Source: Streptomyces sp. TS71-3
GTDB lineage: Bacteria > Actinomycetota > Actinomycetes > Streptomycetales > Streptomycetaceae
NCBI RefSeq assembly: GCF_018327685.1
Contig: NZ_BNEL01000001.1
Location: forward strand, 1,178,001-1,242,000
Reading direction: 5' to 3'
Length of the DNA stretch: 64,000 nt
Part shown: positions 1 to 8,149 of the stretch, one piece after another
Position numbering within the stretch: the stretch's first letter is position 1
Layout of the letters: the number at the start of each line of letters is the position of its first letter
The notes under the pieces: generated by a model
Told to the model about the DNA's origin: nothing
Seen by the model: only the letters and a program-made list of their open reading frames with translations
Database searches by the model: none
Position numbers and translations under genes: made by a program

Positions 1-530
1 CCGGGCATACGGCGAGGACGCGTACGCCGTGCGGGGCGAGGTCGAATCGGAGGGATTCGCTGAAGCGGATGAGCCAGGCCTTGGCGGCTCCGTAGGTGCC
101 GGTGGGCAGGAGGCCGGCGACGGAGGCGATGTTGAGGATGGCGCCGCGGCCGCGCTCGGTCATGCCGGGAATCGCGGCGTGCGTGAGACGCAGCGGTGCA
201 CGGACGAGGAGATCCAGCATGTGCTCCTCGGCCTCCAGCGGGCTGCGGGGGTAAGGCTGGGGAAGAGCATGGCCGGCGTTGTTGACGAGGATGTCGATCG
301 GCGACGTGCTCAGGTGCCGTTCGACGACGGCGCATCCATCGGAGGTGGCGAGGTCCGCGGCGATTGCCTGCGTCCGGACGCCATATTGCTTGTGAAGCTC
401 GGCGGCGGTCTGGTCCAGACGCTCCTTATCCCGGGCGACGAGAACGAGATCGTGTCCTTCGGATGCGAGGCGGCGGGCGAAGCCGAGGCCGATGCCAGAG
501 GTGCCTCCGGTGATCAGCGCGGTGGTCATG
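1..530 (-). CDS. Short-chain dehydrogenase/reductase (SDR), partial
   Basis: Reading leftward from the ATG at 530, the frame stays open to the window edge (about 176 residues). Its N-terminus begins MTTALITGGTSGIGLGFARR, the glycine-rich NAD(P)-binding motif of classical SDRs. NNAG follows near residue 88, and a catalytic Ser plus YGAAK (YxxxK) lie near residues 137-155. SDR enzymes are cytosolic Rossmann-fold oxidoreductases; the substrate cannot be told from the sequence. The gene is transcribed away from the membrane-protein gene at 585-1739 on the same strand, 54 nt downstream of it, so co-transcription is possible. The 3' end lies outside the window. Confidence 0.9.
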
Positions 531-584
531 CGGGTCTCCCTGCTCAGGGTGGGTCGGTGGACGGGCTGCGGGGCGGCTGCTGCT

Positions 585-1739
585 CTATGCCGTGGAGGGC
601 GTTGGCTCCATGCCCGGCAGAGCCTCTGACATGGACGGCCAGCTTCTGGCGATGGCGAGGAGCAGGGCTGCGTCGCCGTTGTCCAGGCCTGGCAAGGGAC
701 CGGGGCCGGCCGCGGGCACGCCCGCGAGTTTGGCCCGCCGGGCCTGTCCCAGAGCGCCGGCCAGCGCCGCGGCGGGGGTCTGGATTGCAGGAACCCGGAT
801 GCGTTCGGCGTGCTGGCGGGCAAGTTCGTAGGCCTGGGCGTGGACGAATCTCTGTAGGTCGAGGATCGCGTCGTACAGCTCGATGATCTGCCGGTGGGCC
901 TGAAGAGCCATGGAAGCCCGGGGTTTCAGGATGGCGTGAAAGCGGGACGACTGCGGTTCGATGAGGGCGACAGTGGGGACGGCCACAAAGAGGTCGCGCC
1001 ACATTGGCCACAACACCCAGACCGTGCGCGCGTCGCGGGCGAACCGGGTGACGTAGGTGGCGGTCGGCACCAGAAGTGTGAGAGCCCGTGAGACGCCGTG
1101 AAGCTCGATGACCAGCGACATGTACGGCAGGGCGGCTGGAATGCGAAGGCAGACATGCACGAGGTATGCAGCCCAGTAGCCGACGGCCAGAACGCTGCCG
1201 GTCGCGAACAGGCGCAACGACCAGGCGAGGTCGCGGTCGTCGGTGCGGCGACTGTATCGGCCGCATACGAGGACTGCGATCACGTCGGTGACCAGGTGGG
1301 CGACACAGACGATCAGCCAGTATGCGGTCGACGGGGTAGCAGCGCCAGCTGGCGGGATGCTGGGCCCGGAAGAGGCTCCCGCGGCCAGGTCCATGCCGAT
1401 CAGCGTCGCTACCGCTGCCGCAAGTCCCACCACGAAAAGGGCGTGTAGGCGGCGTCCTCGGGCGGAGTCGACGATGAACCAGAGGGTGAGTCCGGCGGAG
1501 AGGACGCCGACCAGGTTCCGCAGGAGCGTCACGTCATGAGCGTCGCCAGTGACGCCGGTGGCCCAGTCGATGACTTCGGGCAGGAAGAGAGTGGTGGCGG
1601 TCGCCGCGGTGAGAACCGCCAGCCACAGGCCGCGCTGGTGGTGCCCTTTCCAGGCCGAGCGGGCTCGGACGAGCAGGGCGGCCCAGAGCAGCAGGATGCT
1701 GTACCGGCCCACTTGATCGGCGACGTCAGCGACCGTCAT
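585..1739 (-). CDS. MAB_1171c-type putative transporter (multi-TM membrane protein)
   Basis: A 384-residue protein with about seven hydrophobic segments in its first 250 residues, followed by a cytosolic tail containing RFHAILKPRASMALQAHRQI and IIELYDAILDLQRFV. This layout and the WVLWPMWRDL...VP segment match the actinobacterial family annotated as MAB_1171c putative transporters. No transport substrate is known. Its ATG overlaps the end of the ImmA/IrrE peptidase gene by 14 nt, so the two are probably translated together. In actinomycetes this pair commonly sits with an XRE repressor, as here, which suggests a peptidase-controlled regulatory module. Family assignment is by recollection of sequence pattern. 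Confidence 0.75.
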   Translation of the reverse strand: MTVADVADQVGRYSILLLWAALLVRARSAWKGHHQRGLWLAVLTAATATTLFLPEVIDWATGVTGDAHDVTLLRNLVGVLSAGLTLWFIVDSARGRRLHALFVVGLAAAVATLIGMDLAAGASSGPSIPPAGAATPSTAYWLIVCVAHLVTDVIAVLVCGRYSRRTDDRDLAWSLRLFATGSVLAVGYWAAYLVHVCLRIPAALPYMSLVIELHGVSRALTLLVPTATYVTRFARDARTVWVLWPMWRDLFVAVPTVALIEPQSSRFHAILKPRASMALQAHRQIIELYDAILDLQRFVHAQAYELARQHAERIRVPAIQTPAAALAGALGQARRAKLAGVPAAGPGPLPGLDNGDAALLLAIARSWPSMSEALPGMEPTPSTA

Positions 1740-2247
1740 CCGCCCTCACTCCCAGGAACGCTCCGAGCCGACCGGGTGCACCAACGGGGCGCGGCGGCTC
1801 CCCCCAGCTGTGCATGAGGCTGGCGAGCATCTCCGCCCTCCGCTCCTCATCCGTGCTGTAGCGGGTCCGTGCCATCAGCCGCCTGATCAGATGCGGCTGC
1901 AGGCCGCTGAGCAGACTGTGCAGCGTCTCGTCGAGGCCGCTGTCCGCGCCGTCGTGGTGGTCGGACAACATGTGTCCGACCTCGTGCAGGATGATGTGCT
2001 CCTGGTGCAAGGGGGCTGTCCGGGCCTCGTAAAAGACGAAGTCGGTTTCGTCCGTGCTCAGCCACAGCCCACAGGCTCCGGTGCCTGCGGCGTCCCGAGG
2101 TAGTTCTTTGAGGACCAGTGGTCGTTGGCGCAGGTCCTCGACCCAGTGGAGAATCCCGTCCAAGGAGTACGGCCGCGGAACGTGTAGGTCATTGAGGATC
2201 TGGTGGCATTGAGCTTGCAAGCGGCCGTACTCACTTGTCGTGGTCAT
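1726..2247 (-). CDS. ImmA/IrrE family metallo-endopeptidase
   Basis: A 173-residue protein with the zinc-protease signature HEVGH near residue 88, followed by MLSDHHDG and a downstream acidic helix (ERRAEMLASLMHS) that can supply the third ligand, as in ImmA/IrrE (M78) peptidases. These cytosolic enzymes cleave or inactivate XRE-type repressors. The ATG at 2247 is preferred over the upstream 2304 ATG because a G-rich ribosome-binding site (GGGGGGA) sits just before it and the protein aligns from MTTTSEYG. It overlaps the membrane-protein gene downstream and lies 184 nt after the XRE repressor gene, its likely substrate. Confidence 0.85.
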   Translation of the reverse strand: MTTTSEYGRLQAQCHQILNDLHVPRPYSLDGILHWVEDLRQRPLVLKELPRDAAGTGACGLWLSTDETDFVFYEARTAPLHQEHIILHEVGHMLSDHHDGADSGLDETLHSLLSGLQPHLIRRLMARTRYSTDEERRAEMLASLMHSWGEPPRPVGAPGRLGAFLGVRADDGR

Positions 2248-2431
2248 GTGCCGGTCCCCCCGTTCCTCTCGCAGACGGCACCGATGGAATACGTAACCCC
2301 TCATGCCGGACCTCTCCCTGCCTACCCGGTGTCACTGGCCGAGTAGCGAAGAATCACGCCAGGGTCGATGGGCCACTGCCACGGCGCAGCGAACGTTCTC
2401 GGTGCCGGATAGGGCGGCTCTCTCGTTGAGG

Positions 2432-2872
2432 TCAGCCGGATCCGGCTTCGGCGGCAGGTGTGTTCGACATGGCGTTGACGACTGCGAGGATGGCGTCGAG
2501 GTGTGAGTCCGACAAGCCGTCAGCTCGGGCAGCCAAGGCGCGTACCTTGCCGTTTCCGAGGGCCACTGCGAACTCCATCTGGCGCCGCACACGCTCCGAG
2601 ACCTCCGGATCCGTGAAGTAGTCCCGCGTGACGCCGAAGAACTCGGCGAGCATGTGGAGGTGGTCCGGGGTCACGTTCTGCTTGCGGCCGGTCGCCAACT
2701 CCCATAGGTACGTTCCGGAGAACGGACGCCCGGTCTTCTGTTCGATCGCTTTCGCTATCTCCTTGTATCCGGGTCGCTTCTTGTTGCGGTAGTACACAGA
2801 GATGATGGTCTCCAGGCGCTCGGCGAGTGGCGGCAGGTCTGTTCCGGCGCCGTCGCCGTTGTTGCCGACCAT
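2432..2872 (-). CDS. XRE-family helix-turn-helix repressor
   Basis: A 146-residue protein with an N-terminal lambda-repressor-like fold: ERLETIISVYYRNKKRPGYK, then EIAKAIEQKTGRPFSGTYLW and LHMLAEFFGVTRDYF, which is the typical tail of XRE domains. The C-terminal 55 residues are a helical region with an alanine-rich end. GGAAAGG lies 7 nt before the ATG. It heads the minus-strand cluster with the ImmA/IrrE peptidase and MAB_1171c-like protein. An inverted repeat 60-95 nt upstream is a candidate autoregulatory operator. Role as a repressor is inferred from the family. Confidence 0.85.
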   Translation of the reverse strand: MVGNNGDGAGTDLPPLAERLETIISVYYRNKKRPGYKEIAKAIEQKTGRPFSGTYLWELATGRKQNVTPDHLHMLAEFFGVTRDYFTDPEVSERVRRQMEFAVALGNGKVRALAARADGLSDSHLDAILAVVNAMSNTPAAEAGSG

Positions 2873-2931
2873 GTCTTGACCTTTCCGCGGGTGTGACCGT
2901 GCCGCCCGGAGTCGGGACGGACGAGAAGTAC

Positions 2932-2966
2932 TGCTCCACTTATACGTAGGTCCGTGAGGTGGAGCA
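2932..2966. promoter_or_regulatory. Inverted repeat, candidate operator of the XRE gene
   Basis: TGCTCCAC (2932-2939) and GTGGAGCA (2959-2966) form a perfect 8-bp inverted repeat separated by 19 nt. On the minus strand the interval contains CGTATAAG, a plausible -10 element. It sits 60-95 nt upstream of the XRE repressor start, where an autoregulatory operator would be expected. Confidence 0.45.
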
Positions 2967-3084
2967 ACGGGGCGTCAGTTCGAAATCGGCATTCGAGCCG
3001 GCATCCTCGCACTTCACGGCCGGTGATAGAGGTTCATAATCGCTCAGGTGACCGAGGTGTGATGCCATCTCGCCAGCGGATGGA

Positions 3085-3113
3085 TTGACATTATCTTGTC
3101 CGCTGGATACGGT
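3085..3113 (+). promoter_or_regulatory. Candidate vegetative (HrdB-type) promoter
   Basis: TTGACA at 3085-3090, a 17-nt spacer, then TACGGT at 3108-3113 fit the Streptomyces vegetative sigma consensus. It points toward the DUF317 gene starting at 3361, leaving an untranslated leader of about 240 nt. The rest of 2873-3360 shows no supportable gene. Confidence 0.45.
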
Positions 3114-3360
3114 CCGGACTCATCGCTCGATTACGGTTCGTGTCCGATCCATCACGTCATTGTGGGTCGCTGTTCGCGTCGGCCCTGGATCTTTTGCTGC
3201 TGCTTGCCCTTGCACTCCATGCGGCCATAGCCCTGGTGATTTCCATCAGCGCATATGGCAAGGCATCTCCTAAATCCTTTGTCGGCCCACCCATGTAAAG
3301 CCAAAGGAATTGGAATCAGCCGACGTTGGGCATCCACCATGCAACCGAAGGAGTACAGCT

Positions 3361-4074
3361 GTGACCTCGCAACTCGCGTCTTCTGCGTCACGCCGTCAAG
3401 GTCGAATCCCTGGTTCGGTCCCAGTCGTTCCGCGCTATCTGGAACGTGTGGGGCTCTGTCGTTGTGCGGTTTTCAGTCCCCTGGCCGGGCCGACGTGGCG
3501 AATCGTGCGGGAAGGGGCAGATGACTACTGCGCATACGGGGACGACGACCGCCTGAGCGTCGGTCTTCTCCGCGATACCTGCAAAGTCGGGGGGTGTTGG
3601 CGCATCTTGGCTCGATCCGCTGCGGGTCAGTCGCCGGTCTGGCACATGGATTTCGACATCCACACACCACCGGAGCTGATTGCAGCAGTCACGGCTGTTC
3701 TGGCCTCAGACGCCACCGTTCCCGTGGAGCCCCGTCCGTACCTTCGCGGCAACAACCTCGACGACATGGGTGCTGTTTGGCAGCCGCTGGCCGACGCCGG
3801 ATGGACGATCATCTTTGATGAGGCCTGCTATCTCGCGACCTCGTCCGACGGCGTAACCACTCTCACCTACGCGCCGGCCTACAAGGGCCTTCACGACCTG
3901 ATGCATCCAGAAGCGTGGCTGCTGGAAGTCGTCCCGGACCCAGAGGGGGATCCCTTGTGGTGCGCCATGTTTCATGAGAGCACCCCTCTACACCTCATCG
4001 CGGCTTTCACCACCGCCTTGGTTGATCCACTGCCACTGAGCGGCGAGTTATGCACGGTTCCCGCGGTGATGTGA
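3361..4074 (+). CDS. DUF317 domain protein
   Basis: A 237-residue protein with two copies of the DUF317 pattern common in Streptomyces. The first includes VWHMDFDIHTPPELIAAVTA and ends in VWQPLADAGWTIIFDEACYL; the second includes EAWLLEVVPDP and CAMFHESTPLHLIAAFTTAL. GTG 3361 is chosen because AAGGAG lies 8 nt upstream; an ATG at 3310 in the same frame has no ribosome-binding site. The function of DUF317 proteins is unknown; they often lie in plasmid- and element-like regions. Two further DUF317 genes lie at 21104 and 22835. A candidate promoter lies at 3085-3113. Confidence 0.8.
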   Translation: MTSQLASSASRRQGRIPGSVPVVPRYLERVGLCRCAVFSPLAGPTWRIVREGADDYCAYGDDDRLSVGLLRDTCKVGGCWRILARSAAGQSPVWHMDFDIHTPPELIAAVTAVLASDATVPVEPRPYLRGNNLDDMGAVWQPLADAGWTIIFDEACYLATSSDGVTTLTYAPAYKGLHDLMHPEAWLLEVVPDPEGDPLWCAMFHESTPLHLIAAFTTALVDPLPLSGELCTVPAVM

Positions 4075-4161
4075 CCGGGCCGGATGAGTTGTCGAAAGCG
4101 TAGTGACACCTTCCCTGTGGTCCTCTCTCGGTCGTAGCTGCGCGGCCCTGCGCCTGGGGGT

Positions 4162-4180
4162 GAGAATTTTTGAAATTCTC
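4162..4180. repeat. AT-rich inverted repeat downstream of the DUF317 gene
   Basis: GAGAATTT and AAATTCTC form a perfect 8-bp stem with a 3-nt loop. It is conspicuously AT-rich for this genome and lies about 90 nt after the DUF317 stop, so it could be a terminator or an operator. Apart from this, 4075-4411 shows no supportable gene. Confidence 0.45.
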
Positions 4181-4411
4181 GTCAAGAGTGCCTTCCGCTC
4201 TTCATGGATTCGCGGTGTGGTGGTCGTGCCCGAAAAACTGTGATCTCCGGGAGCTACCCGTGGCATTTCCACTTCTCTTCACATCTGCGTTGCTGCTGCC
4301 ATTCGCGAATGTCGCCGGTCCGCTTGTGGCGGCATGCGAGTACGTGAGTCCGGGGCGAGGACGACATCGACGCGTCGTCAGGGGTAGGCATGCGGTCCGA
4401 AGGGGGCGGCG

Positions 4412-4909
4412 GTGACTCAGAACGCGACGTCAATGCTCTCCGCGGCGACCGTCATCTGGAGGTGGACGAGCAGTACACCCAATCCGGCAAAGCTGGCCCG
4501 CGTGGCCCTGCGCTGCGCTCTCGAACAACTCGGCTACGACTGCTCCGTCATCACTACGGCAGTGCAAGCCGTCTCCGAGTTCGTGGCCAATGCCGATGAG
4601 CATGCCGTCGGCCCGTACGAGCTGCGGCTGCGCAGTACAGCGTCAGGGATCATCTGCGAGGTGGAGGACGGCGATCCTCGCATTCCGCAAGCCCCGTTGC
4701 TCTCGCCGGAGATGTTGTTCCAGCCGGCGAACGAGGGCCGCGGTGGTGGTCTTGAGGCATTGTGCGAGCTCTTGTCCGAGCGTGGGCGCGGGTTGCACAT
4801 CGTCGAGGAGTTGACCGAGGGTGTGTGGGGATTTCGGAGCCATAGAGGAAGGAAGACGGCCTGGTTGGCGCTGACAGCCACTCCTGACGGCAAATTCCAT
4901 CCTTTGTAG
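4412..4909 (+). CDS. ATP-binding anti-sigma-type regulator (RsbW/HATPase-like)
   Basis: A 165-residue cytosolic protein with the order expected of the GHKL/HATPase_c_2 fold. The helix VITTAVQAVSEFVANADEHA corresponds to the N-box (usually E..xNA..H), then IICEVEDGDPRIP to the G1 (DxGxG-like) region, and GRGLHIVEELTEGVWGF to the G2 loop and final strand. Such proteins bind ATP and typically act as serine kinases or anti-sigma factors in Streptomyces. The G1 box is atypical (VEDGDPRIP). GTG 4412 follows GAAGGGGG. No obvious operon partner: the next gene begins 220 nt later beyond a hairpin. Confidence 0.75.
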   Translation: MTQNATSMLSAATVIWRWTSSTPNPAKLARVALRCALEQLGYDCSVITTAVQAVSEFVANADEHAVGPYELRLRSTASGIICEVEDGDPRIPQAPLLSPEMLFQPANEGRGGGLEALCELLSERGRGLHIVEELTEGVWGFRSHRGRKTAWLALTATPDGKFHPL

Positions 4910-4964
4910 CTTGGTCCTGATGATCGAACTTCGCTTCTGGACGCAGTTCGGTTTCGTGGGAAGA

Positions 4965-4994
4965 GGGTTTATCGCACGATCGAGCGATAAACCC
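4965..4994. terminator. Perfect 11-bp hairpin after the ATPase gene
   Basis: GGGTTTATCGC (4965-4975) pairs with GCGATAAACCC (4984-4994) across an 8-nt loop, about 55 nt after the ATPase stop. There is no long T-tract, but position and stability suit a terminator separating this gene from the Tad operon. Confidence 0.55.
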
Positions 4995-5131
4995 TTCTCC
5001 TCTCCCATGGGCCGGAACTGGATCTTCTCCCTGTTGCTCTCTCGTTCGCCTTTCGAGTCGAAGAAATATCTGGGTCCGGGAACCCCAGGGCTCACGTGGC
5101 ACCGCGTGGAAAACCGCCAAGGAAAGTCGGC

Positions 5132-5677
5132 ATGATGAAAACGTACGAATGGTACAAGGCGCTTACGCGGCCGACCTGCATGGTGATCGGTGGACTGCTG
5201 TTGGCGGGCTGCTCGGGCGCATCACCGCACACCGAGCGGCCATTCTCGGGGGCAGTGGGGACGACACCACTGCGTACCCCGGAGACGAAAACAGAGGCGG
5301 CACTGCGGGCCTATGAGGCCATGTGGCGGGACCTGGCTCGCGCTTCCGAGACGTCCGACGCGGGGTCTCCTCTCCTGGACGACCACGCTACGGGTGGGGC
5401 GTTGGAGCTGATGAGGTACGGGCTGAGGAAGTCGAAGAAGGAGCAGGTAGTCGGTAGGGGACGCCCTGTGGCGCACCCAGAGGTGGTGGCAGCGACCAGC
5501 CGGAAGGTGGTGCTGGTGGATTGCGTCGACGAGCGGCACTGGCTCCAGTACAGGCTGGACGGCGAACTCCGGAACGACGTTCCGGGCGGGCACTTCCGGG
5601 CCGATGCCACGGTCCGCCGCAGCAGTGCTGGATGGCAGGTCACGGACCTCTACATGCAACAGGCCGGATCGTGTTGA
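5132..5677 (+). CDS. Lipoprotein of the Tad locus
   Basis: A 181-residue protein with a lipoprotein signal peptide: positively charged MMKTYEWYKALTRP, hydrophobic CMVIGGLLLAGC with lipobox LAGC near residue 29, so the mature protein should be lipid-anchored outside the membrane. The rest (EAALRAYEAMWRDLARASET ... GHFRADATVRRSSAGWQVTD) has no motif I recognise. ATG 5132 follows AAGGAAAG by 6 nt. Its stop overlaps the start of the next gene by 7 nt, placing it first in the Tad operon, so a pilus-related role is inferred from context only. Confidence 0.7.
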   Translation: MMKTYEWYKALTRPTCMVIGGLLLAGCSGASPHTERPFSGAVGTTPLRTPETKTEAALRAYEAMWRDLARASETSDAGSPLLDDHATGGALELMRYGLRKSKKEQVVGRGRPVAHPEVVAATSRKVVLVDCVDERHWLQYRLDGELRNDVPGGHFRADATVRRSSAGWQVTDLYMQQAGSC

Positions 5678-6507
5678 TCCGCTGCCTGAGGACCGGATGC
5701 GCCACCGCGGTGGCCCTGGTAGTGCTTGGCTTCGCAGTCCCAGCTCGTGCCGACGGCTACAGCGGCCACTACGCCGGCGTCATGTGCGTACCGGGAGCCT
5801 GCACAGTTGAGGCGACGAGTACAGGAAGACGGGGGAGCAGCCCAGCCGAGAGGCGGAGCGCACTCCCGCCCCCGCAGACCGCACACCGGGGCAGCGCAAA
5901 AGCGAAAAGGTCACCGACGATCGTCTCGAACGGGTGGGAGTACGACCTCGGTGGTGGCCTGGAAATCCTGCCGAGGTTCGACGGCAGCAAGCCGGAGCCG
6001 CGTAGAGGCCGGCAGATCCCTCTCCGGCTGATCGTGCAGCGGGCCGTGCAGCGACTGAAACCACCGCAACCGGTCATCCGTACGAGTCCGGAGGAGGATC
6101 TCGTGCAGACAGTGCAGGTGCCCATCTGGATGTGGGTGAAGCACTCCACCTGGGAGCCGGTGGCGGTGTCGGTTCCCGCGGGCGATGTGACGGTAACGGC
6201 GGTCGCGCGGCCACAGGTTGCGGTGTGGTCGATGGGCGACGGCGCCGAGGTGTTCTGCCACGGACCGGGAACGCCCTATTCGGATAGGTACAGCCCCAAG
6301 GCCGGGTCGCCGGACTGCGGCTACACCTACCGGCATGCGTCGGTGTCTTCGCCCGGTGGGGCGTACACGCTGTCGGTGCGGGTGGTGTGGATCGTGCAGT
6401 GGCACGGCGCCGGACGGTCCGGGACGATGCCGGGGCTGGTGACGGCGGCCCATCGGCAGCTGGCGGTGGGTGAGGTGCAGGCCGTCGCCACGGCTGACGG
6501 CGGCTGA
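5671..6507 (+). CDS. Secreted protein of the Tad locus
   Basis: GTG 5671 gives a 278-residue protein with a Sec signal peptide (CATAVALVVLGFAVPARADG, cleavage near residue 28). The middle is basic and probably disordered. The C-terminal half is aromatic- and glycine-rich: LVQTVQVPIWMWVK, VWSMGDGAEVFCHGPGTPY, GSPDCGYTYRHAS and VVWIVQWHGAG. I recall proteins of this pattern beside Tad loci in streptomycetes, but no function is known. The start overlaps the lipoprotein gene by 7 nt, which supports the start choice and co-translation. Two cysteines in the conserved block could form a disulfide in the exported protein. Confidence 0.7.
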   Translation: MLIRCLRTGCATAVALVVLGFAVPARADGYSGHYAGVMCVPGACTVEATSTGRRGSSPAERRSALPPPQTAHRGSAKAKRSPTIVSNGWEYDLGGGLEILPRFDGSKPEPRRGRQIPLRLIVQRAVQRLKPPQPVIRTSPEEDLVQTVQVPIWMWVKHSTWEPVAVSVPAGDVTVTAVARPQVAVWSMGDGAEVFCHGPGTPYSDRYSPKAGSPDCGYTYRHASVSSPGGAYTLSVRVVWIVQWHGAGRSGTMPGLVTAAHRQLAVGEVQAVATADGG

Positions 6508-6578
6508 GGTGATGCCCGGCCCACTCGGGCAGCGGCACACCACATTTTCGTGAATTCAGTCAAATTGTGAGGAGCATT

Positions 6579-7283
6579 GTGGGTACTCCCATGTCTTCTT
6601 CGGCCTCGAACAGCGGGGAGACCCCGCGGACAGAGACTCGTCGGCCCGGCCCTGTGCGGCGGCCAGCGGCACCCCAGGGGCGCCGCCGCAGGCTGGGGTG
6701 GGTCTGGGCCGGGACCGCGGCTGTGATCGTCTCGGCGATCGGATTCACCGTGGCCGCGCAGACGGTCGGTGCGCGAGAACAGGTCTTGGTACTCGCCCGC
6801 GACGTGCCCATCGGCCAAGCGCTGAGACCGGGTGATCTGCGCGTGGCGGAGGTCGCGGCGAACGGGGGAGTGGTGCCGGTCGTCGACCGAGGTGCTGTGC
6901 TGCAGCGGCGTGCGAGGGTGCCGTTGGTTGCAGGGTCGTTGCTGGCCCTGGGGCAGCTCGGTACGAACATCTCCTTCCCACCGAAGGGGTTCTCGCAGGT
7001 GGCGCTCGCGGTGGAGCCTGGTGATGCGCCACCGGACCTTGGCCGTGGTGAACGCGTGGCCTTCCTCGCTGGCCCGACGGGCACGAGCGCGGGAACGGCC
7101 GTGTCGGGCGGGGAGTCGGACCCGGCGGTGACGGGGACGGTGACCGGGGTGCGCGCTCCCGAGGCGGCAGGTGGCCCGCGAGTGATCAGCGTCCTCGTCG
7201 AGACCGCGGCGGCGCGGCGGACCGCGCGGTTGGAGCATCCCCGTCTTGCCGTCCTTCCGGCCGAAGGACGTGAGGCGCCGTGA
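6579..7283 (+). CDS. SAF domain protein (CpaB/RcpC-like)
   Basis: A 234-residue single-span membrane protein. A proline/arginine-rich cytosolic start precedes the TM helix LGWVWAGTAAVIVSAIGFTV (about residues 47-67), then a SAF-type fold begins at VLVLARDVPIGQALRPGDLR. SAF proteins such as CpaB line the Flp/Tad secretion channel outside the membrane. GTG 6579 is chosen because AGGAG ends 4 nt before it; ATG 6591 is a less well placed alternative. The stop overlaps the next start (GTGA), so it is coupled to the TadZ gene. Confidence 0.75.
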   Translation: MGTPMSSSASNSGETPRTETRRPGPVRRPAAPQGRRRRLGWVWAGTAAVIVSAIGFTVAAQTVGAREQVLVLARDVPIGQALRPGDLRVAEVAANGGVVPVVDRGAVLQRRARVPLVAGSLLALGQLGTNISFPPKGFSQVALAVEPGDAPPDLGRGERVAFLAGPTGTSAGTAVSGGESDPAVTGTVTGVRAPEAAGGPRVISVLVETAAARRTARLEHPRLAVLPAEGREAP

Positions 7284-8149
7284 GGCGGCTGATCGTGGCC
7301 GGATCTGTCACGGGGGCGCCCGGAGTGACGACAACTGCTTTGGCGGTGTCGGCCGCGTGGCCCCAAGGTGTGGGGGACGGGGTGCGGCCGGTGGTGGTGG
7401 AGGCGGACCCCTCCGGTGGCGACCTCATGTTGCGCTTCGGTCTGCCTGTGGCGCCTTCTCTGCTGGATGTCGCCGCCGAGGCCAGGGCGCCGCATCCGGG
7501 GTCGCTGCTGGGAGCGGCGAGCGAACTGCCCTGTGGTGTTCGCGCAGTGCCCGCCGTTCCCGGGCGCGCTCCATGCCGGGAGGCCCTACGGCTGCTGGCG
7601 AGCGAAGGCGGACGGCGCGTGCTCCTGGGCGACGACCGCGACCGAGGCACAGTGCTGCTGGATGTCGGTCGACTCACCGACGATGTCGGGCCGGTGCTCG
7701 GAACGGCTGGCGATCTGGTGCTCGTGACGCGAGGAGGAGCGGAGCCGCTGACGCAGGTCTCCGTGAACCTCCCGGGGAAGAACACCAGCGCCGGGCGACT
7801 GACGCTCGCCGTCGTCGGGCCGTGCTCCTACAGCGCAGCGGAGATCACGCAGACGTTGGGCGTGGATGCCGTGTATCTGCTGCCCTGGGATCCCAGGGGC
7901 GTGGCCGCACTGACCAGCCCGAAGGCGCGAGGTCTCCGAGGCGGCACCTTTCGCCGGCCACCTTTGATGAGGGCCGCACAGGCTCTGGCTCGTCTGCTTG
8001 CACAGCCGCGGGAGAGGGGGGACGCGGACCGGGCTCCTCGCCGCCAGCGCGCGACCCGTGGCCGAGCCGGGGTCCGCGACGCCGGGTCGGAATCGTGGAG
8101 CTCGGCCGATTCGGCTGCGGTGCCGGCACCCGAGGACGGTGGATCATGA
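7280..8149 (+). CDS. tadZ: TadZ/CpaE-like MinD-family ATPase
   Basis: A 289-residue protein starting with MRRLIVAGSVTGAPGVTTTA, a diverged deviant Walker A of the ParA/MinD class (GAPGVTTT rather than KGGxGKTT). VVVEADPSGGDLMLRFGL is the usual switch strand, and LLDVGRLTDDVG follows at about residue 130. TadZ proteins localise the Tad pilus machine at the inner face of the membrane. The invariant lysines of the P-loop are missing, as in some TadZ proteins, so ATP hydrolysis is uncertain. Starts by GTGA overlap with the SAF gene and ends by ATGA overlap with the CpaF gene. Confidence 0.8.
   Translation: MRRLIVAGSVTGAPGVTTTALAVSAAWPQGVGDGVRPVVVEADPSGGDLMLRFGLPVAPSLLDVAAEARAPHPGSLLGAASELPCGVRAVPAVPGRAPCREALRLLASEGGRRVLLGDDRDRGTVLLDVGRLTDDVGPVLGTAGDLVLVTRGGAEPLTQVSVNLPGKNTSAGRLTLAVVGPCSYSAAEITQTLGVDAVYLLPWDPRGVAALTSPKARGLRGGTFRRPPLMRAAQALARLLAQPRERGDADRAPRRQRATRGRAGVRDAGSESWSSADSAAVPAPEDGGS

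Noticed and set aside
29..886. Plus-strand frame of 285 codons at the left edge
   Set aside because: It is opposite the SDR gene, which shows the complete SDR motif series on the minus strand.
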